The notes below the pieces were generated by a model. The model ran no database searches and was not told the origin of the DNA. It saw only the letters and a list, made by a program, of their open reading frames with translations. Shown here in pieces: positions 53,835-61,682 of a stretch of DNA of 64,000 nt. The stretch's first letter is position 1; every line of letters starts with the position of its first letter. The stretch lies in assembly GCA_023395395.1 (NCBI GenBank), contig JAEWZH010000014.1, positions 124,001 through 188,000 on the forward strand, read 5' to 3'. This DNA comes from Bacteroidota bacterium (GTDB lineage Bacteria; Bacteroidota; Bacteroidia; Bacteroidales; Porphyromonadaceae). Both the position numbers and the translations under genes were made by a program.

Positions 53835-55217
53835 ATGAAGAAATATAGATGGATAGTGAGCTTAACGGTACTTGTACTCTTGACTCTGTCTAGCTGTCGA
53901 AATAATTCGACACGTTACGAAGTGCCAGTGAATACTGCTTTCACATTCCCTGGCGAAATTACTGCCAGCTTTCCTGCACCTAAAGAAGAGGGGAAGAAAG
54001 CTCTCCCCGATCTCAATTTCCATATCGACAATAGGGCTATGCGTGTCTGGAATAAGACACCTCTCCCCTACCAAAGTCAGTTTGATTCTGTAGACCTCAA
54101 GATGACGGTGACATCAGAAGCCGTTATCAAAGTGCTCAATGAGCAGACCAAAAAGGTCGTCGTATTCGACCCGCGCAAGACATCGAATCGAATCGATATG
54201 ACTGGAGGTAAACTACGCATCTCAATCGAGATAGACAAGAAACCTACCCTCAACTATGAGATGAGGATAATGACCTATGGGTACAACCCAGATAAGTTTA
54301 CTTGGACCAAGGAGAGCGCTCTGCTTCCCGTCGCTGCAGAAGAGGCAAAGGTATTCACCTTCAAAGGGGCTCAGTACTGGCTTGCTCGTACAATAGATGG
54401 TACTAGCCAACTATTTGGTTACGCTAATGCGACATTTACAGAGATAGAAGGCACTACTCTGCCTGCAGATTTACGCCCAACAACTCTTGTCGTAGATAGC
54501 AAGGGAATAGCTTGGATTCTCGACAAGACAGGCGCACTCCATAAGAGTAGCGATCTCAAAAGCTGGACTACCCATCCTACCGAACTGGCATTTCTCACCC
54601 AGTTGGTTGGTGAAACCAGCAAGTTGGATGGAGAACTGGTATTTACAGCAATCGGGAGATTGGCAGAGAGATATGCCAGCTATGAAATCACCGAAAGTGG
54701 TTTGGTAAATAAAGGTGACCTCCCAAGTATTTTCCCCATCTCTGATGCCTTTGTGTATACTTACAGCTATTCTGGAGCGACTTCCACAACTCTATTTGGA
54801 GGGAAAACTGCCGATGGAAGTGCAGCGCCAAAGAGCTTCTTCCTCTCTGGGAGCGACAAATGGGGCGTTACACCTTATCAAGCAGATCAACAACCACTCC
54901 CAATGAGCGGTGGACTCTTTCTCCGAACTGAAAAAGACTCTGAGATCTTTGTGATTGGTGGGACATACAAGGACAATAGTGACTCGAGATTAATCAAAAG
55001 AAGTTCCGACCGTGGCATTACTTGGACGGTTCTGCCAGATTTGGAGTCTCCGACAGGAGCATTCCTTGCTCGCCATCATTCATCAGGCTTTGCAACAGGA
55101 AGTGGCAATATGCTAGAGATACATGTATTTGGCGGGGTGATAACTGGCAAGCCAACCCGTGAAATATGGCACGGTCTTCTCGATACTACAGGTGGTATTA
55201 TCAATAGTTGGGAGTAG
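53835..55217 (+). CDS. DUF6242 family lipoprotein
   Basis: A 460-residue lipoprotein with lipobox LSSC (Cys21). The N-terminal part (to about residue 160) is beta-rich. The remainder resembles a beta-propeller with repeated W/Y/F-containing blades (QYWLARTIDGTSQLFGYAN, AWILDKTGALHKSSDLKSW, FVIGGTYKDNSDSRLIKRSSDRGITW). These include Kelch/BNR-like S-D-R-G-x-T-W wording at SSDRGITWTVL. The family lies upstream of uppS and bamA in many Bacteroidales, as here with a 3-bp gap to uppS. Its function is unknown. Conserved position suggests a role in outer-membrane assembly or cell-envelope upkeep. Confidence 0.78.
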   Translation: MKKYRWIVSLTVLVLLTLSSCRNNSTRYEVPVNTAFTFPGEITASFPAPKEEGKKALPDLNFHIDNRAMRVWNKTPLPYQSQFDSVDLKMTVTSEAVIKVLNEQTKKVVVFDPRKTSNRIDMTGGKLRISIEIDKKPTLNYEMRIMTYGYNPDKFTWTKESALLPVAAEEAKVFTFKGAQYWLARTIDGTSQLFGYANATFTEIEGTTLPADLRPTTLVVDSKGIAWILDKTGALHKSSDLKSWTTHPTELAFLTQLVGETSKLDGELVFTAIGRLAERYASYEITESGLVNKGDLPSIFPISDAFVYTYSYSGATSTTLFGGKTADGSAAPKSFFLSGSDKWGVTPYQADQQPLPMSGGLFLRTEKDSEIFVIGGTYKDNSDSRLIKRSSDRGITWTVLPDLESPTGAFLARHHSSGFATGSGNMLEIHVFGGVITGKPTREIWHGLLDTTGGIINSWE

Positions 55218-55220
55218 GCG

Positions 55221-55961
55221 ATGACTGATCAGAACTACATTGCACAGATAGACCCCTCAAGGATTCCTGAGCATATTGCTATCATCATGGATGGCAATGG
55301 ACGTTGGGCAAAGCAATCTGGACATGAACGCACCTATGGACACGAGTATGGAGTAGAAGCAGTTCGCAACGTTCTAAGGGCAGCCAACAAGATAGGCATA
55401 AAAGTACTCACTCTGTACACCTTTTCGGAGGAGAACTGGAATAGACCAAAGGAAGAGGTGGAGGCATTGATGAATCTGCTCGTGAGTGCAATACACAATG
55501 AGCTTGAGGAGCTCAATGCAAACGGTGTACGACTTGAAGTCCTGGGAAATATTGAAGATATGCCTGAAACTCCAAGAGATACCCTCTTTAAAGCCATCGA
55601 AAAGACACGATGCAATAAGGGGTGTCGCTTGGTATTAGCTATAAACTATTCCGGAAGGTCTGAGATAATTAGAGCCGCAAAACTCCTAGTAGACAACGGA
55701 ATCAAGGATATCAATGAGGAGACGTTGAAACAAAAGCTTTATCTCCCTGAACTTCCCGATCCCGATCTACTCATACGTACTGGAGGTGAGTATAGGGTAA
55801 GTAATTTTCTCCTCTGGCAAATTGCCTACACTGAGCTTTATTTTACGCCGGTATTCTGGCCTGATTTTAATGCGGATGAATTCTACAAGGCAATAGTAGA
55901 CTACCAAGGGAGAGAGAGAAGATTTGGAATGACTGGTGAGCAGGTGAGCGAAGATAAATAA
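55221..55961 (+). CDS. uppS: Undecaprenyl diphosphate synthase (isoprenyl transferase)
   Basis: Condenses isopentenyl diphosphate onto farnesyl diphosphate, building the C55 carrier for peptidoglycan and surface glycans. The 246-residue protein has the cis-prenyltransferase motif IAIIMDGNGRWAKQSG with catalytic Asp. TLYTFSEENWNRPKEEV, NYSGRSEIIRAAK and the C-terminal DLLIRTGGEYRVSNFLLWQIAYTELYFT follow. One difference from the usual GGExRxSNFLxWQ is the tyrosine in GGEYRVSNF. It sits between DUF6242 and bamA, sharing an operon-like cluster. Confidence 0.96.
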   Translation: MTDQNYIAQIDPSRIPEHIAIIMDGNGRWAKQSGHERTYGHEYGVEAVRNVLRAANKIGIKVLTLYTFSEENWNRPKEEVEALMNLLVSAIHNELEELNANGVRLEVLGNIEDMPETPRDTLFKAIEKTRCNKGCRLVLAINYSGRSEIIRAAKLLVDNGIKDINEETLKQKLYLPELPDPDLLIRTGGEYRVSNFLLWQIAYTELYFTPVFWPDFNADEFYKAIVDYQGRERRFGMTGEQVSEDK

Positions 55962-55970
55962 GTTGAGATT

Positions 55971-58748
55971 TTGATGATAATAAGTAATATAATGCCGGGA
56001 AGCAAGATGGTGAAGCAAATATACCGACTAGCTATGGCACTCGTGATGGGTAGCTGTATGCTCTCTAGCCTTTATGCACAAGAGGATCAAACTCCTGTAA
56101 TATCCTACACTCGCCCTGTTGAAAAAGTAATCGCAGGGATTGAGCTCATTGGCAATAAGAGCTATGAGGAGCAAGTCGTAATCAATATCTCAGGATTGAA
56201 GGTCGGGCAGAAAATTACCATTCCTAGTGAGGAGATAACCAGGGCTGTAAAGAACTACCTAAAAAATGGTCTATTCAGCGAGGTTGGCATCACTGCATCT
56301 AAGATTGAGGGAGATTCTGTATGGCTGACTATTAATATCGCTGAGCATCCACGACTATCATCACTCAGCATCAATGGGGTCAAGAAGAGCGAGTCTGATG
56401 ACCTCAAGAAAGGGAAATTACTTGCTCTCCAACAAGGAACACAAGTCACACCCAACATCATCGACCGATCTAAAATAGAGATCAAACGCTTCTTTGACGA
56501 AAAGGGATTTAGCCAAGCAGCCGTTGAAAGTGTGATCACTCCTGACCCTAATAGAGAGGGCTACGTCAATCTCGATTTTAATATCCAGAAAAACACTAAG
56601 ACTAAGGTTGAGCAAATCAACTTCTACGGCAATGAAAAGCTTTCAGACAATGAGCTTCGCAAAGCAATGAAGAAGACCAACGAGCGCTTCGACCTTGGAA
56701 AGAGATTCCTATCGAGTTTCCTAGAGATATTTAGTCAAAAGAAATTCTTAGAGGCAGACTACAAAGCAGACCTCAAAAATATCATTGACCTCTACCATGA
56801 GTATGGGTATCGCGACGTTGAGATACTCAAGGATACCATCTACCGCCACGACGACAAAAGGATTGCTATCGATATCCATCTCAACGAAGGTGAAAGATAT
56901 TACATCAAGGATATCAACTTTGTCGGCAACACGAAGTACTCTTCCTCTGATCTTGAGCGATTGCTAGACCTTAAGAAAGGTGATGTCTATGACCAAAAGA
57001 AGCTCAACGATCGAATGGTGGTGGACGAGGATGCTATCAGCAATGTTTACTCCAACAACGGCTATCTCTTCATCAACATGTTTCCGGTAGAGACAGAGGT
57101 AAAGGGTGATTCAGTATCGCTTGATATACGCATCCATGAGGGTAAACCGGCGACTATCAATAAGGTGACCATTACTGGAAATGAACACGTATATGAAGAG
57201 GTCGTAAGGCGTGAGATATATACCAAGCCTGGGATGCTCTTTAATCGTCAGTACGTTATCCGTACGATGGAGCAAATCAAAAATATGGGGCACTTCGATC
57301 AAGAGAAGATTGCACCGGAGATTATCCCAAACGAAGATAGTGGTACGGTGGATATCGCATGGAATCTTGTACCTAAGAGCAATGACCAAGTAGAGCTGTC
57401 TATCGGCTGGAGCCAATCAGGGCTGATACTGATGGCTGGATTGAAGTTCAGCAACTTCTCAATGCGCAATCTCCTTAATCCATCCTCATACAAGGGCTTT
57501 CTACCACGAGGTGATGGACAAACGCTCTCTCTTCGTGCACAGACTAATGCTCGCTACTACCAGAGCTACAGTGTCCAATTTATGGATCCTTGGTTTGGTC
57601 GCAAGCGTCCCAATATGCTCAGCATTTCTGCATACTACAGTAGACAGACCGACATCAATCGTCGCTATTTCAACAATCAGATGTCTACACTTCAGACGGT
57701 AAATCCCTATGGCTACAATCCATACGGTTATGGTAGCTATGGTTACAGTCCCTATGGTTACAGCCCTTACGGCTATAGTCCTTACGGTGGATATGGTAGC
57801 TATGGTTACAACTACGGCATGCTGCAAGAGCAATATCAAGCGCTCTACGAAAGTGCTTACGATCCTGATAAGACCCTTGACATGCTCGGTCTCAGCTTTG
57901 CGTATGGCAAGCGACTTACATGGCCAGACGACCGATTCCAATTCCAAGCCGCAATCAATTATACAATGTATAGGATGAAGAACTGGAGTTCGTACTATTA
58001 CAACTTCGGCATGGAAAATGGCACGGCAAATGACATCAACCTCAGCCTGACCCTTTCAAGGAGTTCGATCGACAATCCTATATTTACTCGCATGGGATCA
58101 GACTTCTCTCTGAACCTTAGCTCTACCCTTCCTTACTCATTATTTGATGGGATTGACTACTCTGATTCCAATATTAGTCAGGCAGTACGCAATAGATTTA
58201 TTGAGTATTACAAGATCAAAGGCAAAGGGCAAGTCTTTATACCGCTCCTTGACCCTACGACCTACAAGCGTACCCCAGTGCTCATGTTTAGTGCCGAAAC
58301 AGGCGTCATTGGCAACTACAATCAGTATAAACGCTCTCCATTTGGCACCTACTACATGGGAGGAGACGGAATGAGTGGTTATTATGGAGGAGGTTATCTC
58401 AACGAGATGATCGCTCTTCGTGGTTACAGAAATGGTAGTATTTCGGGGGCAACAGGACGTGGTGCTTATGCTTATAGCAAATTCTTTATGGAACTCCGCT
58501 ATCCTGTAATTTCAGAGAATAGTACTATGATTTGGATACATGCCTTCGCCGAAGCGGGTAATGCTTGGGAACGAATACAGGATATGAACCCATTCCAGCT
58601 TAAACGTTCAGCAGGTGTTGGCGTCAGATTCATACTACCGATGGTGGGGCTTATGGGTATTGACTGGGGTTACGGTTTCGATGCCCCAGATGGTAGTACC
58701 ACACGTGGTGGCAGCAATATCCACTTTGTCCTCGGACAGCAGTTCTAA
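55971..58748 (+). CDS. bamA: Outer membrane protein assembly factor BamA with a Tyr-Gly-Pro loop insertion
   Basis: The central subunit that folds beta-barrel proteins into the outer membrane. The 925-residue protein has a signal peptide (VKQIYRLAMALVMGSCMLSSLYAQ) and repeated POTRA domains from about residue 45 to 440 (IAGIELIGNKSYEE, SLSINGVKKSE, INFYGNEKLSDNE, INFVGNTKYSSSDL, VTITGNEHVYEEVV). The 16-stranded Omp85 barrel follows, with the L6 motif LRGYRNG near residue 815. An unusual Tyr/Gly/Pro repeat lies at about residues 577-617 inside the barrel. Alternative starts at codon 8 (55992) or 13 (56007) give a more compact signal peptide. Confidence 0.94.
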   Translation: MMIISNIMPGSKMVKQIYRLAMALVMGSCMLSSLYAQEDQTPVISYTRPVEKVIAGIELIGNKSYEEQVVINISGLKVGQKITIPSEEITRAVKNYLKNGLFSEVGITASKIEGDSVWLTINIAEHPRLSSLSINGVKKSESDDLKKGKLLALQQGTQVTPNIIDRSKIEIKRFFDEKGFSQAAVESVITPDPNREGYVNLDFNIQKNTKTKVEQINFYGNEKLSDNELRKAMKKTNERFDLGKRFLSSFLEIFSQKKFLEADYKADLKNIIDLYHEYGYRDVEILKDTIYRHDDKRIAIDIHLNEGERYYIKDINFVGNTKYSSSDLERLLDLKKGDVYDQKKLNDRMVVDEDAISNVYSNNGYLFINMFPVETEVKGDSVSLDIRIHEGKPATINKVTITGNEHVYEEVVRREIYTKPGMLFNRQYVIRTMEQIKNMGHFDQEKIAPEIIPNEDSGTVDIAWNLVPKSNDQVELSIGWSQSGLILMAGLKFSNFSMRNLLNPSSYKGFLPRGDGQTLSLRAQTNARYYQSYSVQFMDPWFGRKRPNMLSISAYYSRQTDINRRYFNNQMSTLQTVNPYGYNPYGYGSYGYSPYGYSPYGYSPYGGYGSYGYNYGMLQEQYQALYESAYDPDKTLDMLGLSFAYGKRLTWPDDRFQFQAAINYTMYRMKNWSSYYYNFGMENGTANDINLSLTLSRSSIDNPIFTRMGSDFSLNLSSTLPYSLFDGIDYSDSNISQAVRNRFIEYYKIKGKGQVFIPLLDPTTYKRTPVLMFSAETGVIGNYNQYKRSPFGTYYMGGDGMSGYYGGGYLNEMIALRGYRNGSISGATGRGAYAYSKFFMELRYPVISENSTMIWIHAFAEAGNAWERIQDMNPFQLKRSAGVGVRFILPMVGLMGIDWGYGFDAPDGSTTRGGSNIHFVLGQQF
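57703..57818 (+). repeat. In-frame 15-bp-type tandem repeats in bamA
   Basis: Within the barrel-coding part of bamA, the DNA encodes repeated pentapeptides of the type PYGYS, PYGYG and PYGGY, with three consecutive PYGYS units near the centre, about 39 residues in all. Codons vary between copies (TAT/TAC, GGT/GGC, CCT/CCC), so it is not a recent slippage product. It most likely forms an extracellular loop between barrel strands. Confidence 0.7.
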
Positions 58749-58768
58749 CAATTTAGAAAGAAAAAGAA

Positions 58769-59314
58769 ATGAAGAAGACATTAGTAAGACTATTTGCCAC
58801 AATTACTCTTATGACAGTGGCATTTGTAGGAGTTTCTGCTCAGCAACAAGCACAGTCTTCCTACGCGCTCATTGATATGCAGTACTTAATGGAGAAGATT
58901 CCGCAATACAAGTCAGCAACGGATCAAATCCAGAAGGAGACAGAGAAATGGACTAAAGAGATTACTCAACTCAACGACAAGGCAAAACAGCTTTACATCA
59001 ACTATCAAAAAGACATAAATGGCATGTCGAGCGATGAAAGAGTAAAGCGTGAAAATGCAATCGTACAAGTAGAAGAGAAGGCTGTCGAGCTACAGCAAAA
59101 GTACTTTGGTCGCACAGGTGAGGCTGCCAAGTTACAAGAGAAGTTGATCAAACCCATTCAGGATACTATCTACGAGGCTGTCAAACTCATCAGCCAGCGC
59201 AGAGGTTACATCATGGTATTCGATCGTGCTAGTTCTGTAGGTACTATCGTCTATGCCGATCCTGTGGCAGATATTAGCAATGACGTACTTATGGTACTCG
59301 GCATCTCAGAATAA
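58769..59314 (+). CDS. OmpH/Skp family periplasmic chaperone, copy 1
   Basis: A 181-residue exported protein with a signal peptide (VRLFATITLMTVAFVGVSAQ). A short strand follows (YALIDMQYLMEKIPQYKSA), then a long charged coiled-coil region (IQKETEKWTKEITQLNDKAKQLYINYQK and onwards) and a C-terminal strand region (GYIMVFDRASSVGTIVYAD). This is the Skp/OmpH layout. The protein is expected to hold unfolded outer-membrane proteins for BamA, encoded 20 bp upstream. A second copy follows 47 bp later. Confidence 0.88.
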   Translation: MKKTLVRLFATITLMTVAFVGVSAQQQAQSSYALIDMQYLMEKIPQYKSATDQIQKETEKWTKEITQLNDKAKQLYINYQKDINGMSSDERVKRENAIVQVEEKAVELQQKYFGRTGEAAKLQEKLIKPIQDTIYEAVKLISQRRGYIMVFDRASSVGTIVYADPVADISNDVLMVLGISE

Positions 59315-59361
59315 AAAGGTAGATTTGCAACATAATAACACAACTCATAATAAGATTTTAG

Positions 59362-59865
59362 ATGAAGAAGATTTTACTTTCCCTCGTAGCCTTTATGGCT
59401 ATGCCCCTAATGATGTTTGCTCAAGAGCAAAAGATCGCAGTTGTTGATGTCAATTCTATCATAATGCAGATGCCAGAGACTAAAGCAATGCAGACTACTC
59501 TTGACAACCTTCTCAAGCAGTATGAGGACACCCATGTAGCAATGCAGGAGGAGTTCCAAAAGAAGTACGAAGCTTACGAAGCCGAGCGTGAAAGTCTACT
59601 TGAGACGATCCGTACCCGCCGTGAGCAAGAGCTGCAAGATCACGCAAAGCGCATTCAGGATCTTCAGCAGGTAGCTCAGCAAGATTATCAAAAAAAGCAA
59701 GTAGAGCTACTCACTCCAATCCAAAAGAAACTTCAGGATGCCATCACTGCGGTAGGCAATGAAAATGGCTACACTTACATTGTGGATGCTACAACCGTAC
59801 TCTTCTTGAATAATTCCACGGCTATCGATGCGACCTCAAAGGTAAAAGCTAAGTTGGGAATGTAA
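59362..59865 (+). CDS. OmpH/Skp family periplasmic chaperone, copy 2
   Basis: A 167-residue paralogue of the previous gene, with signal peptide KKILLSLVAFMAMPLMMFAQ. The VVDVNSIIMQMPETKAMQTTLDNLL start, a helical arm (EEFQKKYEAYEAERESLLETIRTRREQEL) and the ending GYTYIVDATTVLFLNNSTAIDAT all match the family. Two differing Skp-like genes behind bamA are usual in Bacteroidales. A strong terminator ends the cluster. Confidence 0.9.
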   Translation: MKKILLSLVAFMAMPLMMFAQEQKIAVVDVNSIIMQMPETKAMQTTLDNLLKQYEDTHVAMQEEFQKKYEAYEAERESLLETIRTRREQELQDHAKRIQDLQQVAQQDYQKKQVELLTPIQKKLQDAITAVGNENGYTYIVDATTVLFLNNSTAIDATSKVKAKLGM

Positions 59866-59885
59866 TTTGAGAGACAATCAAAGAT

Positions 59886-59923
59886 AGGAGGAGGTGTTCC
59901 GCTTGGGCACCTCCTCTTTTTTT
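59886..59923 (+). terminator. Terminator of the bamA-ompH cluster
   Basis: A stem of at least 9 bp (59888-59896 with 59908-59916), extendable by a G-T and an A-T pair, is followed by a run of T to 59923. Confidence 0.85.
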
Positions 59924-60058
59924 ACGCTCAACAAATATAAATGTCGAAAAATGTGGAGATCTCAAAAAAAAGATGTATGTTAGTAGCTGAATTAACGGAG
60001 GGAAGTAACGTGAGATGTGGAGATAGATTTTTCAACAACAATAAAAGCCGATTTAATC

Positions 60059-60313
60059 ATGACTAAGACACTTACATTTAATGAGCTAAGAGCGTTTAAG
60101 AATAGCTTACCACACGGAGCGATTGCAAGAATTGCCGACGAACTAGGACTAAAAGAAGAGACCGTTCGCAATTACTTCGGGGGCAATAATTTTACTGAAG
60201 GAGAGCCTACAGGGTCGCACTTGGAGCCAGGACCTGATGGTGGAATTGTCGTTCTCGATGATCTCACCATCTGGGATAAAGCTCAGGAGATCTTACAAGA
60301 GAGTAAGGCGTAG
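60059..60313 (+). CDS. Small helix-turn-helix-like protein
   Basis: An 84-residue protein starting at ATG 60059; an in-frame start 14 codons earlier gives an atypical, less likely extension. It opens with TLTFNELRAFKNSLPHGAIARIADELGLKEETVRNYFGG, a clear helix-turn-helix pattern (GAIARIADELGLKEETVRNYF). The second half is acidic (EPGPDGGIVVLDDLTIWDKAQEILQ). Such genes are common in Bacteroidales but I know of no function. It forms a separate transcription unit between two terminators. Confidence 0.72.
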   Translation: MTKTLTFNELRAFKNSLPHGAIARIADELGLKEETVRNYFGGNNFTEGEPTGSHLEPGPDGGIVVLDDLTIWDKAQEILQESKA

Positions 60314-60340
60314 GCAAACCTCGCCAAGAAAATGAAAACA

Positions 60341-60383
60341 AGAGTACCTGTCGGAAGAATTCTTCCATAGGTACTCTTTTTTT
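60341..60383 (+). terminator. Terminator after the small HTH gene
   Basis: A 9-bp outer stem (60341-60349 with 60369-60377) surrounds the inner palindrome GGAAGAATTCTTCC (60353-60366) and ends in a T-run. Confidence 0.85.
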
Positions 60384-60435
60384 ATTCAAATAGCTCCATC
60401 AAGATTATTGTACATTCCATTTCTATGATATTTAT

Positions 60436-60443
60436 TACCTTTG
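60436..60443 (+). promoter_or_regulatory. Predicted -7 element almost touching the DUF4230 start codon
   Basis: TACCTTTG matches TAnnTTTG exactly and ends just 7 bp before the ATG at 60451. If used, transcription would begin at or next to the start codon, giving a leaderless message. A second ATG at 60460 would leave a short leader. Confidence 0.5.
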
Positions 60444-60450
60444 TAGATAA

Positions 60451-61065
60451 ATGAAAAGGATGATTACATACTTCATAATGTTCCTCTCTCTGGTGGCTTG
60501 TTCCAAGGAGCCACAGACAGATGCACCAATTGCTTCCGTACTTCACGAAGTAGGGAAGCTCGAATTGGTAGAGTACCGTACGGAAGAGATATTTATCATT
60601 TCTCCCAAAGACCAAAGTCTCAAGCCCATAATGACACTGGAGGAAATGAGCAATTACATCAGTGACTTACTTACCATAGGTGACAGAGTAGGTGTCTATT
60701 CCTTTGAAAACTACAGCGTAGCCTACATTGATCTCACGCTCCTCAACCCTCAGGAAATCCATTTCGACACCTCAAAAAAATCCATAGCCATCACCCTACC
60801 TGCTATCCAAATAGAGCCCATCGGGCGGAGTGGCAATATCCGCAAGCTCCACGAGAGAGTAAGCGGACTACAGAAAAGCATCACAAGCGAAGAACGCAAA
60901 GAGATGCAGGATCAAGCCTCCGATCTCGCCATCAAAGCACTCGCACCTGGCACCTCAAAGTATAAAGAGCTTGTAATGCTGGCAGAGAAAAAAGCCCGTA
61001 CCTACTTTACAGGAATGCTTCACGCAAGAGGGTACAAAGAGGTAATCATCGCATTCAAGTCATGA
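60451..61065 (+). CDS. DUF4230 lipoprotein, copy 1
   Basis: A 204-residue lipoprotein with lipobox LVAC (Cys17). The DUF4230 pattern is visible as LHEVGKLELVEYRTEEIFII, an early glycine-Asp-Arg stretch (IGDRVGVYSFENYSVAYIDLTLL) and a C-terminal ALAPGTSKYKELVMLAEKKARTYFTGMLHARGY block. Family function is unknown. It overlaps copy 2 by 4 bp, and copy 2 in turn overlaps ispG. The start codon is uncertain because the predicted -7 box ends only 7 bp upstream. Confidence 0.78.
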   Translation: MKRMITYFIMFLSLVACSKEPQTDAPIASVLHEVGKLELVEYRTEEIFIISPKDQSLKPIMTLEEMSNYISDLLTIGDRVGVYSFENYSVAYIDLTLLNPQEIHFDTSKKSIAITLPAIQIEPIGRSGNIRKLHERVSGLQKSITSEERKEMQDQASDLAIKALAPGTSKYKELVMLAEKKARTYFTGMLHARGYKEVIIAFKS

Positions 61066-61682
61066 AAAAGCCTACTCCATACCTCATCATCGGAGCTTTG
61101 CTCCTACTCTTAGGTGCCCTACACTATCGTTCTTGCACAGTGCGCCCTTCAACTTCAGACATACTACTTACGGCATCTGAGGATGCGAGAGAGATGGTTC
61201 GCCTTACTTCCCTAGAGGGCGAACGGATAGTCCCTGTGACTTACAAAAACGGGGGCATTGCCGCTTTTGGTATCGGGTATTATCGCACACGTATCACCTT
61301 TGATGTAGGGCAGATGGAGCACCTCATCATTGGTGACACACTCTACCTCCGTATGCCCGAGCCGCAAATACAGATACTGGAGAATCAGCAACAAGGCTTT
61401 CGTATCCTCGATGTCTGGGGGGAAAATATCCTGACACGCTTCCAAGGAGCTCATCTATCATTAGAGTCTGAAAATCAAATGAAAGAGAAGGCGATGAAAA
61501 CCCTCAAATCCGAACTCCTCAGAGATGGCTCCATCGAGCGCGCCAAATATCAGGCAAGTGATATGATCCTCAAAATGTTTACCCTGATACCGGGGACCGT
61601 GATACTGCTAGATACCACCGACCCTTTTCCAAGGATCGACAGACCCATAGATACATATAGACCGTTAGACCAAATAAAATGA
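61062..61682 (+). CDS. DUF4230 membrane-anchored protein, copy 2
   Basis: A 206-residue protein with one N-terminal hydrophobic anchor (PYLIIGALLLLLGALHY), after which it is exported. The MVRLTSLEGERIVPVTYKNGGIAAFGIGYYRTRITFDVGQM region and LRMPEPQIQIL match the DUF4230 fold seen in copy 1, though identity between them looks low. The last 50 residues carry a charged helix. It overlaps both copy 1 and ispG by 4 bp, an arrangement that ties both to isoprenoid synthesis by position only. Confidence 0.75.
   Translation: MKKPTPYLIIGALLLLLGALHYRSCTVRPSTSDILLTASEDAREMVRLTSLEGERIVPVTYKNGGIAAFGIGYYRTRITFDVGQMEHLIIGDTLYLRMPEPQIQILENQQQGFRILDVWGENILTRFQGAHLSLESENQMKEKAMKTLKSELLRDGSIERAKYQASDMILKMFTLIPGTVILLDTTDPFPRIDRPIDTYRPLDQIK

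Noticed and set aside
57501..57947. 148-residue minus-strand frame inside bamA
   Set aside because: It consists of Val/Ile/Ala/Thr repeats that are simply the reverse complement of the BamA Tyr-Gly repeat codons.
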